64,000 bases of DNA from Bacteroidales bacterium (GTDB lineage Bacteria > Bacteroidota > Bacteroidia > Bacteroidales > Bacteroidaceae), in NCBI GenBank assembly GCA_004554665.1, contig SFKY01000001.1, positions 47,951-111,950 on the forward strand. The letters run 5' to 3'. Both the position numbers and the translations under genes were made by a program. This document shows, piece by piece, positions 56,101 to 63,860 of this stretch. Position 1 is the first letter of the stretch. Every line of letters begins with the position of its first letter. The notes under the pieces are model-generated. The model made no database searches. It had not been told where the DNA came from and saw only the letters and a list, made by a program, of their open reading frames with translations.

Positions 56101-56168
56101 GCCGTGACACCCATGCACAATGCCGAAGAGAACAATAGTCTCAGCAAATTTAATTGCATATTGTCCAT
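53106..56168 (-). CDS. SusC/RagA-like TonB-linked outer-membrane transporter
   Basis: The 1020-residue receptor has a signal peptide (LLFSSALCMGVTATYA), a carboxypeptidase-like domain (about 48-120, GGQVLDETGQPVIGATITVKG), a TonB box/plug start (EEVVVTALGIKRSEKALSYNVQ), the SusC plug signature (YVIDGVPINNRNN) and a 22-strand barrel ending SLGFNVKLKF. It imports oligosaccharides released by the GH18. It is first of five PUL genes; no sigma/anti-sigma or hybrid two-component regulator adjoins it in this window. A start 9 bp later (MQLNLL) is possible. Confidence 0.94.
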   Translation of the reverse strand: MDNMQLNLLRLLFSSALCMGVTATYAEAVEQTSPQPVMKVAQAGEKTVGGQVLDETGQPVIGATITVKGSKLATVTDIDGNFTMKVPAGAVLVVSYIGYADKEVAATGTDMRISLAQDEKVLEEVVVTALGIKRSEKALSYNVQQIGNEDLTTVKSTNFMNSLSGKVAGVNINASSAGMGGATRVVMRGPKSINQSNQALYVIDGVPINNRNNGSSEGIFVDQPGGEGIADVNPEDIESISVLSGPAAAALYGSAAAQGVIMITTKKGKEGRVSVTVSNSCQFSDPFMMPEFQNVYANRPGEVRSWGEKYSSPYAGFEPEDFFNTGSNIQNNVSLTVGNDKNQTYASIGTTNAQGIIPNNKYNRYNFAFRNTTKFLNDKLTLDFSFNYINQNDKNLMAQGQYFNPLVPLYLFPRGESFDAIRTYEVWDSARGIYVQNWNYGDALQMQNPYWVANRMNRINHKHRYMTSGSLKYQITDWLDVTGRLRWDRTTTKAEDQRYASTINLFAHSDYGFYKYHNIADQSLYGDIMFNVNKHIGDFSIGANAGGSFSRTQYDDNGFQGGLKAPSNIFTPNAIDYGSATNDNRPIYSYNKHHINSLFANVELGWRSMLYMTLTGRNDWDSALAGTTNESFFYPSVGMSAIISQMVQLPKGIDYLKVRGSWASVGSAISPNITSKWRYAYNPATQSYETVTYKFPETFYPERTDSWEAGITARFLNNSLTFDLTLYQSNTRKQTFLRPITGAEGYNKQYVQTGNVRNRGLELSIGYNKTWGDFTWNSSFTYSMNRNKIIELLEDPDEVIRMGGLNGAEVILKKGGTMGDIYTFTDFKRDNEGNIALDASGNVIRETLTNPQYRGNVLPKGNFGFSNDFTWKGINLGFLVTARVGGIVLSQTQAILDYYGVSEYSAQVRDAGGIPVNGGYISAENYFTVVGGDNPIWSEYIYSGTNVRLQEAHIGYNVPKKWLGGVDLSIGLTANNLFMIYCKAPFDPESTGSTGTFYQGFDYFMQPSLRSLGFNVKLKF

Positions 56169-56841
56169 AGATTCTTTTAATTTTTATAAATAGTAAAACA
56201 CTAAGTTAAGTTATCGTTTTTAGTTCCTTTATCTACTTTTGACAGACTGTAAACAGATAGTATAAGCTTCAATAGACATTCTTTTATATATCTTCTTATT
56301 GTGTCGTCGTAACAGATTCAGCCCACCGTCTCTCCGACGGCAACTGTGCCCGAATTGGCTATTTGTCTTTAGGCTCCGACAATGCCAAATATTGCAGGCC
56401 TTGCCATTTTTCTCGCCGCAAAGATAGCAATTAGTTTGGTAACGCAATCGTTTGCCCACTTTTTTTGCTCGTTAATTAACAACTATTTGCTATTCAATCT
56501 CCCATTTGCCATCCCGATGTGACAAATCAAGATGTATATTTACTGCATACATACTCACCCGCCAACAGAAATCCCTCGCATATCCGCTCCGATTGGCAAA
56601 CGCCGATAAGTCCTATCAAAAGCCCATCGGCCACCTACCCGAAAGCCAAATGCCACGTTTACGACTGCTAAAGGTGGCATTTAGCTGCCGTAAACGTGGC
56701 ATTTACGAATACTGAGGGTGATAGCTGATATTAGATTTCTATTTTTTATCACCAAAAGCTTGGACGAATAGGGAAAAAAATGTGTTTTTGCAGAATCAGG
56801 AGATTTTCTCAATATGAGAAGATATATTTATCATAACAAAT
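56169..56841. other. Intergenic region upstream of susC
   Basis: About 670 bp between divergent susC and a small plus-strand frame. It holds AT-rich leader DNA next to susC and a REP-like palindrome at 56648-56704. I see no clear -33/-7 pair for susC and no supported gene. Confidence 0.5.
56648..56704. repeat. REP-like palindrome, copy 6
   Basis: AAATGCCACGTTTACG (56648-56663) pairs perfectly with CGTAAACGTGGCATTT (56689-56704). The 25-nt loop contains another AAAGGTGGCATTTAG unit, so two alternative hairpins are possible. Confidence 0.75.
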
Positions 56842-57117
56842 ATGTGTACAAAGAAAACATTATACGCACCAGGAATAGACGGCCACGTGACCTTACGAAC
56901 CAGGGAGCATGGAGGCAAACTCAATTTTGACCAAATAAGTTATACGACAGACTGTATTAGAGAAGTGGCCAACGTTTGGAATATCTCTATCCTTGCTGCC
57001 ACCCGACGTCTTCGCGATATCAAAGGAGCTTTTCCAAAGATTTATCGCGAATCGAGAAGAGGAGCCACACGCTTACCCGCACGCTCTATGGCAAAACAGT
57101 TGTGCAGTATGGGCTAA
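56842..57117 (+). CDS. Small hypothetical protein, possibly frameshifted
   Basis: The 91-residue frame reads ISYTTDCIREVANVWNISI in its middle, a pattern faintly like DUF3791 proteins (FVVYCIEEYA type), then turns basic and stops early. A second frame from about 57040 continues with HTLTRTLYGKTVVQYGL, which would fit the family's HTL...Y.V end, so a frameshift near 57050 is plausible. DUF3791 genes occur in toxin-antitoxin-like clusters. The match is weak. Confidence 0.35.
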   Translation: MCTKKTLYAPGIDGHVTLRTREHGGKLNFDQISYTTDCIREVANVWNISILAATRRLRDIKGAFPKIYRESRRGATRLPARSMAKQLCSMG

Positions 57118-57327
57118 ATGATTACAAATATGATACCTCTGAAAATTTTTCTATATCATGGTACAAATACCAAAATCGCATGTCCAAAATGGAATATGGG
57201 ATACACAGGGCGCGATTTTGGCCAAGCAGTGCTACTATAAAATCAACAACCAGGAATAATTTTATAGTAGAACGAATGTAATTTGAGAAAAATATTGTAT
57301 TTTTGCATTCGAAAGAATATAATTGAG

Positions 57328-57528
57328 ATGGAAAGGACCAAATTGTCGGCAGTGGTAAAGGCATTACGCAAGGAATATGGCCTAACGCAAAAAGACCTTG
57401 CCATGAAGTCTGGGGTAGGCCTGTGTTTCGTACGCAACCTGGAGCAGGGAAAGACCACATTGAGGATGGACAAAGTAAACCAGTTGCTCGATTTGTTCAA
57501 CTACGAACTTACGGCCACTAAGAATTGA
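57328..57528 (+). CDS. HipB-like helix-turn-helix regulator
   Basis: The 66-residue protein is a single Cro/C1-type HTH: LSAVVKALRKEYGLTQKDLAMKSG followed by CFVRNLEQGKTTLRMDKVNQLLDLF, quoted in pieces; this is the Y4mF/HipB antitoxin pattern. In Bacteroidales the next gene is usually a HipA kinase, but none is found downstream here, so it is an orphan or remnant. A TATTTTTG -7 box lies at 57298-57305. Confidence 0.82.
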   Translation: MERTKLSAVVKALRKEYGLTQKDLAMKSGVGLCFVRNLEQGKTTLRMDKVNQLLDLFNYELTATKN

Positions 57529-57594
57529 AGACGCAGTGAGCGCATGCCCAGCTAATTGGGACAATGCCGGGCAGCAATGTAATCAAAAGAGATT

Positions 57595-57782
57595 CAGCCC
57601 AGAGGGCTGTACCATAAGTAACCGCCGGCAACGCCTGCGGATTATGCTCACGCCCGCTCTCTCTTGCCTGGAGGGCAATACTTCCCACGCATGAGGTACA
57701 GCCTTTCAGGCTTATATCTGATTGGAGGCCACATGACCGGGGGCGTTGCCTCCGGTTACTAATCGTATAGCCCTACGGGCTG
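57595..57782. repeat. MITE-like element with inverted modular ends
   Basis: Left end: AGCCCAGAGGGCTGTACC then GTAACCGCCGGCAACGCC. Right end: GGGGGCGTTGCCTCCGGTTAC then AGCCCTACGGGCTG. These are inverted relative to each other, with a GAGGTACAGCCTTTCAGGCT module inside. No protein is encoded. The rest of 57529-58060 shows no gene. Confidence 0.6.
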
Positions 57783-58060
57783 TTATTGGCCCTGTCTCGT
57801 CCCCACCCTGCCATATTCAGACACACCAAGCTGTGTCCCTACTTACATGCGCCATCACGGGGGAGAGGATTGTGTTTTATGTAAAAAAAAACGGGAGGTG
57901 CAACATCTTTTAGGGAAAAGGGTTTGGATGGGAATGGGGAAAAGGGTATCTTTGTACGGTGCCTGGCGGCGAGTTTCACAGAATTGTAACAGGCCAAAGG
58001 GATCAGAAGCGCACAAGTTTTCATAATTTTGCAACAGATATGAATGTAGATACAGCGATT

Positions 58061-58753
58061 ATGGAAGAAAACAATTACCGTATACTGGTCGTGGACGACG
58101 AGCCCGACCTGTGCGAGATTCTTAGATTCAATCTGGAGGCAAACGGTTTTCAGGTGGTGACGGCCAATTCTGCCGAAGAGGCACTGGAGATGGATCTGGC
58201 AGGATTCGACCTGCTGCTCTTGGACGTGATGATGGGGGGAATGGACGGATTTGCGATGGCACGCAAGGTGAAAAGCGCACCCGAGACGCATGCCGTGCCC
58301 ATCATCTTCCTCACGGCCAAAGACACCGAGAACGATACGGTGCGCGGTTTCGACTTGGGGGCAGACGACTACATCTCGAAACCCTTCTCCACCCGCGAGG
58401 TGATGGCCCGTATCAAGGCGGTGCTGCGACGCACACACGAGCCGAACCAACCACAGGGACAGCAGACGCTGCGATTCCACGGGCTGGAGCTGAACCTGGA
58501 CAAGAAGACGGTACGCATAGACGGCGAGGAGGTTTCGTTCTCGAAGACGGAGTTTGAGATTCTGCAGCTACTGTTGCGCGAGCGCGGCCGCGTCTTCTCG
58601 CGCCAAGAACTCATCAACAAGATCTGGCCCAAGGATGTGCTGGTGCTGGACCGCACGGTGGACGTGAACATTACACGCATGCGCAAGAAGATAGGCGTGT
58701 ACGCCAAACATATCGTGACCCGACTGGGCTACGGCTACTATTTCGAGGAATGA
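58061..58753 (+). CDS. rprY: OmpR-family response regulator, RprY-like
   Basis: The 230-residue regulator begins MEENNYRILVVDDEPDLCEIL. The receiver (about 5-120) has the phospho-acceptor in LLLLDVMMGG and the Lys in YISKPFS; the winged-helix domain (about 135-230) includes SFSKTEFEILQLLL and LDRTVDVNITRMRKKIG. Sequence resembles the Bacteroides RprY regulator by memory. I chose ATG 58061 because a TAATTTTG -7 box sits at 58024-58031, so the ATG at 58040 would leave almost no leader. The kinase gene follows after 1 bp. Confidence 0.88.
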   Translation: MEENNYRILVVDDEPDLCEILRFNLEANGFQVVTANSAEEALEMDLAGFDLLLLDVMMGGMDGFAMARKVKSAPETHAVPIIFLTAKDTENDTVRGFDLGADDYISKPFSTREVMARIKAVLRRTHEPNQPQGQQTLRFHGLELNLDKKTVRIDGEEVSFSKTEFEILQLLLRERGRVFSRQELINKIWPKDVLVLDRTVDVNITRMRKKIGVYAKHIVTRLGYGYYFEE

Positions 58754-58754
58754 G

Positions 58755-60167
58755 ATGAGAAGAATCACGATCGGGCAGAAGCTCTACGTGGGGGTCATCT
58801 CTGTCTTTATCGTTTTTGCCACTGCCTTTATCATCTACCAGCAGACAAGGGAAAAACAGTACAAGATAGACACCCTGAACATACGGTTGCAAAACTTCAA
58901 CGACCGTATGGACGAGGCACTGCGCGCCAAGGGCTGCATGGACGAGACCACGATAGACCGATACGTGCGGACGCACCATCTGCCGGGACAGCGCGTGACG
59001 CTGATCAGACCCGACGGAAGGGTAATCTTCGACAACCTGCACAAGAACTATGCCGACTTTGCCAACCACGCCAACCGCCCCGAGGTGGCCCGCGCGCTGC
59101 GAGAGGGTGCCGGGTCGGCTGTGGAGCGCAACAGTCCGACGCTGAAGGGCGAGTTTTTCTACTCGGCCACTTACTTCCCTACCGACAGTGTGGTGATACG
59201 TAGCGCCCTACCCTATAACAATGACCTCTCGCGGTCGCTGCAAGCCGACCAGCACTACCTGTGGTTTGCCATCGTGGCCATGCTGGTGCTGGTGCTGCTG
59301 CTCTACCAGTTTACCAGCAGGTTGGGACAGAATATCAACAAGTTGCGTACCTTTGCCTGGAGGGCTGACCACGGCGAGTCGCTGGACTCGGAGGATCTGA
59401 TCGACTTCCCCAACGACGAACTGGGGGAGATCGCCGAGCGTATCATCAAGATATACAAGCGGCTGCAGACCACGCGGCAGGAGCAGGATGTGCTCAAACG
59501 GCAGCTCACACAAAACATTGCCCATGAGCTCAAGACTCCTGTGGCGAGCATCCAGGGCTATCTGGAGACCATCCTCGACACGCCGGGCATATCAGAGGCC
59601 ACCCGCCAGCAGTTTCTGGAGCGGTGCTTCGCCCAGAGCCAACGCCTGACCTCGCTCCTGCAGGACATCTCCACGCTCAACAAGATGGACGACGGTGCCC
59701 AGATGATGGGCATCGAGGAGGTGGACATCTCGCAGATGGCCATGACCATCGGCAAGGAGACAGCGCTGCAGCTGGAGGCCAAGCGGATGCACTTCGCCAA
59801 CCGGCTGCCAGCGCATATCTGCGTGCGCGGCAACATGAGTCTGCTGTACAGCGTGCTCCGCAACCTGACCGACAATGCCATCGCCTACGCCGGCGTGGGC
59901 ACCACCATCACGCTCACCGCCCATGAGGAGGGGGAATGGTGGCACTTCACCTTCAGCGACAACGGTGTAGGCGTGGGGGCGGAGCATCTGCCGCGCCTGT
60001 TTGAGCGTTTCTACCGCGTGGACAAGGGGCGCAGCCGCAAGATGGGCGGCACAGGACTGGGACTGGCCATCGTCAAGAATGCGGTGCTGCTGCACGGTGG
60101 CACCATCACGGCCAGCAACAATCCGGAGGGGGGACTGAGGTTTGACTTCACGCTGGCCAAGGCCTGA
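58755..60167 (+). CDS. Sensor histidine kinase, RprX-like
   Basis: The 470-residue kinase has a first membrane helix (about 10-28), a periplasmic sensor domain (about 30-165), a second helix (about 172-190), a HAMP-like linker, the H-box [19 protein letters not shown]-box [11 protein letters not shown], and G boxes [11 protein letters not shown] and [14 protein letters not shown]. It pairs with the upstream regulator. B. fragilis RprX is the likely counterpart. Confidence 0.9.
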   Translation: MRRITIGQKLYVGVISVFIVFATAFIIYQQTREKQYKIDTLNIRLQNFNDRMDEALRAKGCMDETTIDRYVRTHHLPGQRVTLIRPDGRVIFDNLHKNYADFANHANRPEVARALREGAGSAVERNSPTLKGEFFYSATYFPTDSVVIRSALPYNNDLSRSLQADQHYLWFAIVAMLVLVLLLYQFTSRLGQNINKLRTFAWRADHGESLDSEDLIDFPNDELGEIAERIIKIYKRLQTTRQEQDVLKRQLTQNIAHELKTPVASIQGYLETILDTPGISEATRQQFLERCFAQSQRLTSLLQDISTLNKMDDGAQMMGIEEVDISQMAMTIGKETALQLEAKRMHFANRLPAHICVRGNMSLLYSVLRNLTDNAIAYAGVGTTITLTAHEEGEWWHFTFSDNGVGVGAEHLPRLFERFYRVDKGRSRKMGGTGLGLAIVKNAVLLHGGTITASNNPEGGLRFDFTLAKA

Positions 60168-60267
60168 TGGCACTTCTGCCGCTCCCCACAGAGAGAAGAC
60201 TAAAAAGAGGCGCACGGTGCGCCATCGCAAACAGATAGAAAGTAAGAGAAAAAACGACACTGACAAC

Positions 60268-60846
60268 ATGACGATTCGACAAGCACAGCCCATGCAGGCC
60301 CGGGAGATAGCCCGACTCATCATGGTCGCCATGAACCATGACTGCTGCCGCTATTTTGCCGGCCCGCACCACACCCTGGAAGATTTTGAAGACTTGATGA
60401 CCGCGCTCTGCGAGCGTGAAGACAGCCAATACAGTTACCGCAACACGCTGGTGGCCATCGACGAAGAGGGCCATCTGGCCGGCATCTGCGTATCGTACGA
60501 CGGCGCACAGCTGCACCCGTTGCGGCGCGCCTTTATAGAAGAATCGAAAACAAGATTGGGGATGGACCATTCGGCCATCGCCGACGAGACCCAAGCAGGC
60601 GAATTGTATATAGACAGTATCTGCGTGGACGACCGATTCCGCGGAAAGGGTATCGCCACGCAGCTTATCAGGGCTACCATCGACAAGGCACGTGCCTTGG
60701 GATTGCCGGCCGTGGGGTTGCTGGTAGACAAGGGCAACCCGCTGGCCGAAAAACTGTACTTACGCAATGGTTTTGTTTACCAAAACGATGCTTCATGGGG
60801 CGGACACCCCATGAAACACTTGGTAGCCGCTACAGCGGAACGGTAA
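60268..60846 (+). CDS. GNAT-family N-acetyltransferase
   Basis: The 192-residue enzyme has the acetyl-CoA motif A as VDDRFRGKGIATQLIRATI and motif B around GLPAVGLLVDKGNPLAEKLYLRNGFVY. The N-terminal IRQAQPMQAREIARLI is also typical. Acceptor is unknown. I start at ATG 60268; the frame upstream overlaps the kinase gene out of frame. The 3' end overlaps nhaD by 17 bp on the other strand. Confidence 0.88.
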   Translation: MTIRQAQPMQAREIARLIMVAMNHDCCRYFAGPHHTLEDFEDLMTALCEREDSQYSYRNTLVAIDEEGHLAGICVSYDGAQLHPLRRAFIEESKTRLGMDHSAIADETQAGELYIDSICVDDRFRGKGIATQLIRATIDKARALGLPAVGLLVDKGNPLAEKLYLRNGFVYQNDASWGGHPMKHLVAATAER

Positions 60847-62191
60847 ACACAAAACTACGCAGTACCCAATAAGAGAAGATTCCTGCCAGATAGCCCACAA
60901 AGGCTATCCATGTAATGTGGCGCAGGTACCATCCGAAGGAGATCTTTTCGGAGCCCATGACCACAACGCCGGCGGCCGAGCCGATGATGAGCATCGAGCC
61001 GCCCACGCCGGCGCAGTAGGCCAACAGCTGCCAGAAGATTCCGTCTACGGCCATGTCGCCTGCAGCCTCGACAGGGTACATGCCCATACAGCCAGCCACC
61101 AACGGCACATTGTCTACAATGCTCGACAGCACACCGATGACACCCGTGACAAGATAGTGGTTGCCCTGGAAGACGGTATTGAGTCCCTCGCCCAATGCGG
61201 TGAGCACGCCAATCTGCTCCAAGCAGGCCACGGCCATGAGGATGCCAAGGAAGAAGAGGATAGTAGGCATGTCGATGCGGGAGAGCAGGTCGCCCACGCG
61301 CTTGCTGGTGTCTATGCGCTCGCTGGCCTCGGTGAGATGTCGGTAGAAAGCCTCGGTCACCGTCCACAATACGCCCAGAACGAGCAGGATGCCCACAAAC
61401 GGCGGCAGGCCGGTGAGTGCCTTGAAGACGGGTACAAACATCAGTCCACCCACGCCGAGGAAGAAGATAATCTGGCGCTGCCTGCGGGTAAAGGGGGTGT
61501 CGTGGTCGGAGTTTTCTTCCTTAAAATCTTCGCTCACCTTGAGCTTGCCCTTGAGCTTATGCTGCATGATGAGGGCCGGAACGGCCATCGCCACAATCGA
61601 CGGGATGAGTATCTCGGAGATGACGCCTAAGGCGGTAATCACACCCTTGTTCCACAACATGATGGTGGTCACATCGCCTATGGGCGAGAAAGCACCGCCG
61701 GCGTTGGCAGCGATGATCACCATCGAGGCATAGAGGATGCGGTGGTCGCGGTCGGGCACCAACTTGCGGAGAATCATCACCATCACGATGCTGGTGGTAA
61801 GATTGTCCAAGATGGCGGACAGCACAAAGGTGAGCAGGGCGATACGCCAGAGGAGCTTGCGCTGGCCACGGGTCTTCATGACATCGCGTACCCAGTTGAA
61901 TCCACCGTTTTGGTCCACAATCTCCACAATGGTCATCGCGCCCATGAGGAAGAACAAGGTGGTGGAAGTGCTGCCAAGATGGTGCTCGATGATGCCACTC
62001 ACACGGGCCAACAGGTCTTCGCCGCTGCCTCCGATGTAGCTCTCGGGCGACACCATGAACAGTGTCCAGCACAGTACAAACATCAGCAAGGCTATGGCCG
62101 CCTTGTCAATCTTAACGAAACTCTCTAAGGCTATCAGCAGATAGCCGAACACAAATAATGCGACAATCGCAATGGTCAATGTACTCATCAT
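60830..62191 (-). CDS. nhaD: Na+/H+ antiporter of the NhaD family
   Basis: The 453-residue protein has about twelve membrane helices with the NhaD/ArsB-like motifs LDNLTTSIVMVMIL, NAGGAFSPIGDVTTIMLW, and SSIVDNVPLVAGCMG. NhaD exports Na+ or Li+ in exchange for H+. A TACCTTTG -7 box (complement 62258-62265) lies about 65 bp upstream. Confidence 0.92.
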   Translation of the reverse strand: MMSTLTIAIVALFVFGYLLIALESFVKIDKAAIALLMFVLCWTLFMVSPESYIGGSGEDLLARVSGIIEHHLGSTSTTLFFLMGAMTIVEIVDQNGGFNWVRDVMKTRGQRKLLWRIALLTFVLSAILDNLTTSIVMVMILRKLVPDRDHRILYASMVIIAANAGGAFSPIGDVTTIMLWNKGVITALGVISEILIPSIVAMAVPALIMQHKLKGKLKVSEDFKEENSDHDTPFTRRQRQIIFFLGVGGLMFVPVFKALTGLPPFVGILLVLGVLWTVTEAFYRHLTEASERIDTSKRVGDLLSRIDMPTILFFLGILMAVACLEQIGVLTALGEGLNTVFQGNHYLVTGVIGVLSSIVDNVPLVAGCMGMYPVEAAGDMAVDGIFWQLLAYCAGVGGSMLIIGSAAGVVVMGSEKISFGWYLRHITWIAFVGYLAGIFSYWVLRSFVFTVPL

Positions 62192-62257
62192 ATCCTATTA
62201 TGATTGGTTTTCTCCTTTGTCAAAAGATGCCTCCTCCCATCTCCATTGGAAGTGCTG

Positions 62258-62265
62258 CAAAGGTA
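62258..62265 (-). promoter_or_regulatory. -7 box of nhaD promoter
   Basis: The minus strand reads TACCTTTGCAGC here; a weak TTTC is near the -33 position. Confidence 0.5.
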
Positions 62266-62342
62266 CGACAAATAAAAAGGAATAAGAAACTTTTGGCCGC
62301 TTTTTTGCCTTTTCGCCCGGTTTTTGTTGATGGCCGGCATTG

Positions 62343-62508
62343 CCCTCACCCTATCCCTCTCCCTCCATGAAAGGAGCCAATCTGGGATAGGCGACAGAGG
62401 GACAGGGATAGGGTGAGGGCACCATAGGAGACACCCGAAGTGTCTCCGGCCTCCACGAGGGGAGCCTATCTGGGATTGGTAACGGAGGGCAAAAGTTAGG
62501 GTGAGGGC
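62343..62508. repeat. CCCTCACCCTATCCCT-family palindromic repeats, two units
   Basis: CCCTCACCCTATCCCT (62343-62358) pairs with AGGGATAGGGTGAGGG (62404-62419). A second unit (62436-62508) is the inverted counterpart of the block at 40656-40724, joined by GGAGACAC/GTGTCTCC (62428-62448). The whole gap 62192-62707 contains no gene besides this and the promoter cassette. Confidence 0.7.
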
Positions 62509-62593
62509 AAAACAAAGGACACCATCAAATAGGACGACACGGAAAAGGCATCCTACTCCACCGCAATGAAAAAAAGCAAAAAAGGCATGATAA

Positions 62594-62694
62594 TTTGGAA
62601 TAATGAGAAAAATAAAATATCTTTGCAGAAGATAGGCATCGGTTCGGCAATCAGAGTAAACTCTATTGCACTCACCTTGCACTATCTTTGCAAA
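62594..62694 (+). repeat. Promoter cassette upstream of the Rpn gene
   Basis: Two TATCTTTG -7 boxes (62618-62625 and 62683-62690) lie 65 bp apart; the first has a TTTG 20 bp upstream (62594-62597). The DNA between (GAAGATAGGCATCGGTTCGG and so on) is nearly the same as the inverted cassette at 6495-6568. Confidence 0.7.
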
Positions 62695-62707
62695 CAAACA
62701 AGAGCGT

Positions 62708-63730
62708 ATGATCATACATATAGCCAATCCCATCTACGACGCGGTCTTCAAATATCTGATGGAAGACGAGCGTATAGCCAAGACACTGCTTTCGGCCCTG
62801 TTGAAGAAAAAGGTGCTGACGGTGCAATCGCGCCGGCACGAGTACACAAACGGTACACGAGACAAGGTCTCTATGTTTCGCATCGACTTTGCCGCACAGG
62901 TGCTGCAAGACGACGGGACCGCCAAACTGGTACTGATTGAGTTGCAGAAGACTTGGCTTGACACCGAAACTTTACGGTTCCGCCAATACTTGGGCGCGCA
63001 CTATTCCAATCCCGAGAATATTACCAAGGACGACAACCCCGACGGATTTGCCACGCCTATGATAGCCGTCTATCTGTTGGGGCACCGCGTGGGCGATATA
63101 GAGGAACCTGTGTTGTACGTAAACCACAAATCGTACAACTATGAAGGACAAGAAGTGACGAAAGGCATCCCTGATCCTTTTGTGGAAAGTCTTGTACACA
63201 ACAGCATTATCATACAGATACCGCTGCTACATGGACAAGTGAACAACAGATTGGAAAAAGTGCTCAGCGTATTTGACCAAAGCCGGAAAGACAAGCACAA
63301 CCGTCAGGTGCTCAACATCGATGAAGACCTCTATGCAGACGATGAAGAGATGATTTATATCCTCCATCGCCTCACTTCGGCTGCTGCCAACGCTAAAATG
63401 AGACAAGATATGAATGTGGAAGATGAATACTTCTCGGCCATAGAGAAGCGCGACACCGAAATCATGGTCAGAGACAAGAGAATCGAAGAGCAAGAAATCA
63501 AGCTCGCGGAGCAAGACTATAAGCTCGCGGAGCAAGACCATAAGCTCGCGGAAAACGAATTAAAGATTGCGGAAAACGAATTAAAGATTGCGGAGCAAGA
63601 CCATAAGCTCGCGGAGAAGGAATCGCAAATACGGACTTTAGTGACTGCACTTGCTGGCAAAGGGCTTTCTTGTAAAGAGATTGCTGCCTTGACGGGCTGC
63701 AAGACAGAAGACATCAAATTGATGCTATAA
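62708..63730 (+). CDS. Rpn-family recombination-promoting nuclease/putative transposase
   Basis: The 340-residue protein has the PD-(D/E)xK core of the Rpn/YhgA-like family: NPIYDAVFKYLMEDERIAK, FRIDFAAQVLQDDG (Asp) and LVLIELQKTW (ExQK). E. coli RpnA is a DNA endonuclease that raises recombination. Residues about 261-302 are six heptads encoded by 21-bp tandem repeats (63488-63613), a coiled-coil tail, followed by a small helical end (LSCKEIAALTG). The ATG at 62708 lies just after the cassette promoter. Confidence 0.88.
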   Translation: MIIHIANPIYDAVFKYLMEDERIAKTLLSALLKKKVLTVQSRRHEYTNGTRDKVSMFRIDFAAQVLQDDGTAKLVLIELQKTWLDTETLRFRQYLGAHYSNPENITKDDNPDGFATPMIAVYLLGHRVGDIEEPVLYVNHKSYNYEGQEVTKGIPDPFVESLVHNSIIIQIPLLHGQVNNRLEKVLSVFDQSRKDKHNRQVLNIDEDLYADDEEMIYILHRLTSAAANAKMRQDMNVEDEYFSAIEKRDTEIMVRDKRIEEQEIKLAEQDYKLAEQDHKLAENELKIAENELKIAEQDHKLAEKESQIRTLVTALAGKGLSCKEIAALTGCKTEDIKLML

Positions 63731-63794
63731 GACGATAAGGGGAGAGGCTCATTCCACTGCCTCTTCTCTCTATTTTCCCACTTTTCCTATATGC

Positions 63795-63833
63795 AATTTG
63801 CCCCGGGAACCAGCACGGTTCCCGGGGCAAATT
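63795..63833. terminator. Bidirectional terminator
   Basis: AATTTGCCCCGGGAACC (63795-63811) pairs perfectly with 63817-63833 around AGCAC, between the convergent Rpn gene and the partial gene at the window end. Confidence 0.85.
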
Positions 63834-63860
63834 ATTTATATTCAGGTTTGACTTGGCAGC

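Noticed and set aside
57839..58480. Minus-strand frame of 213 codons opposite the response regulator
   Set aside because: The regulator has a complete receiver and winged-helix domain on the plus strand.
63488..63613. CRISPR-like array in the Rpn gene
   Set aside because: The 21-bp units are contiguous, in frame and encode heptads.
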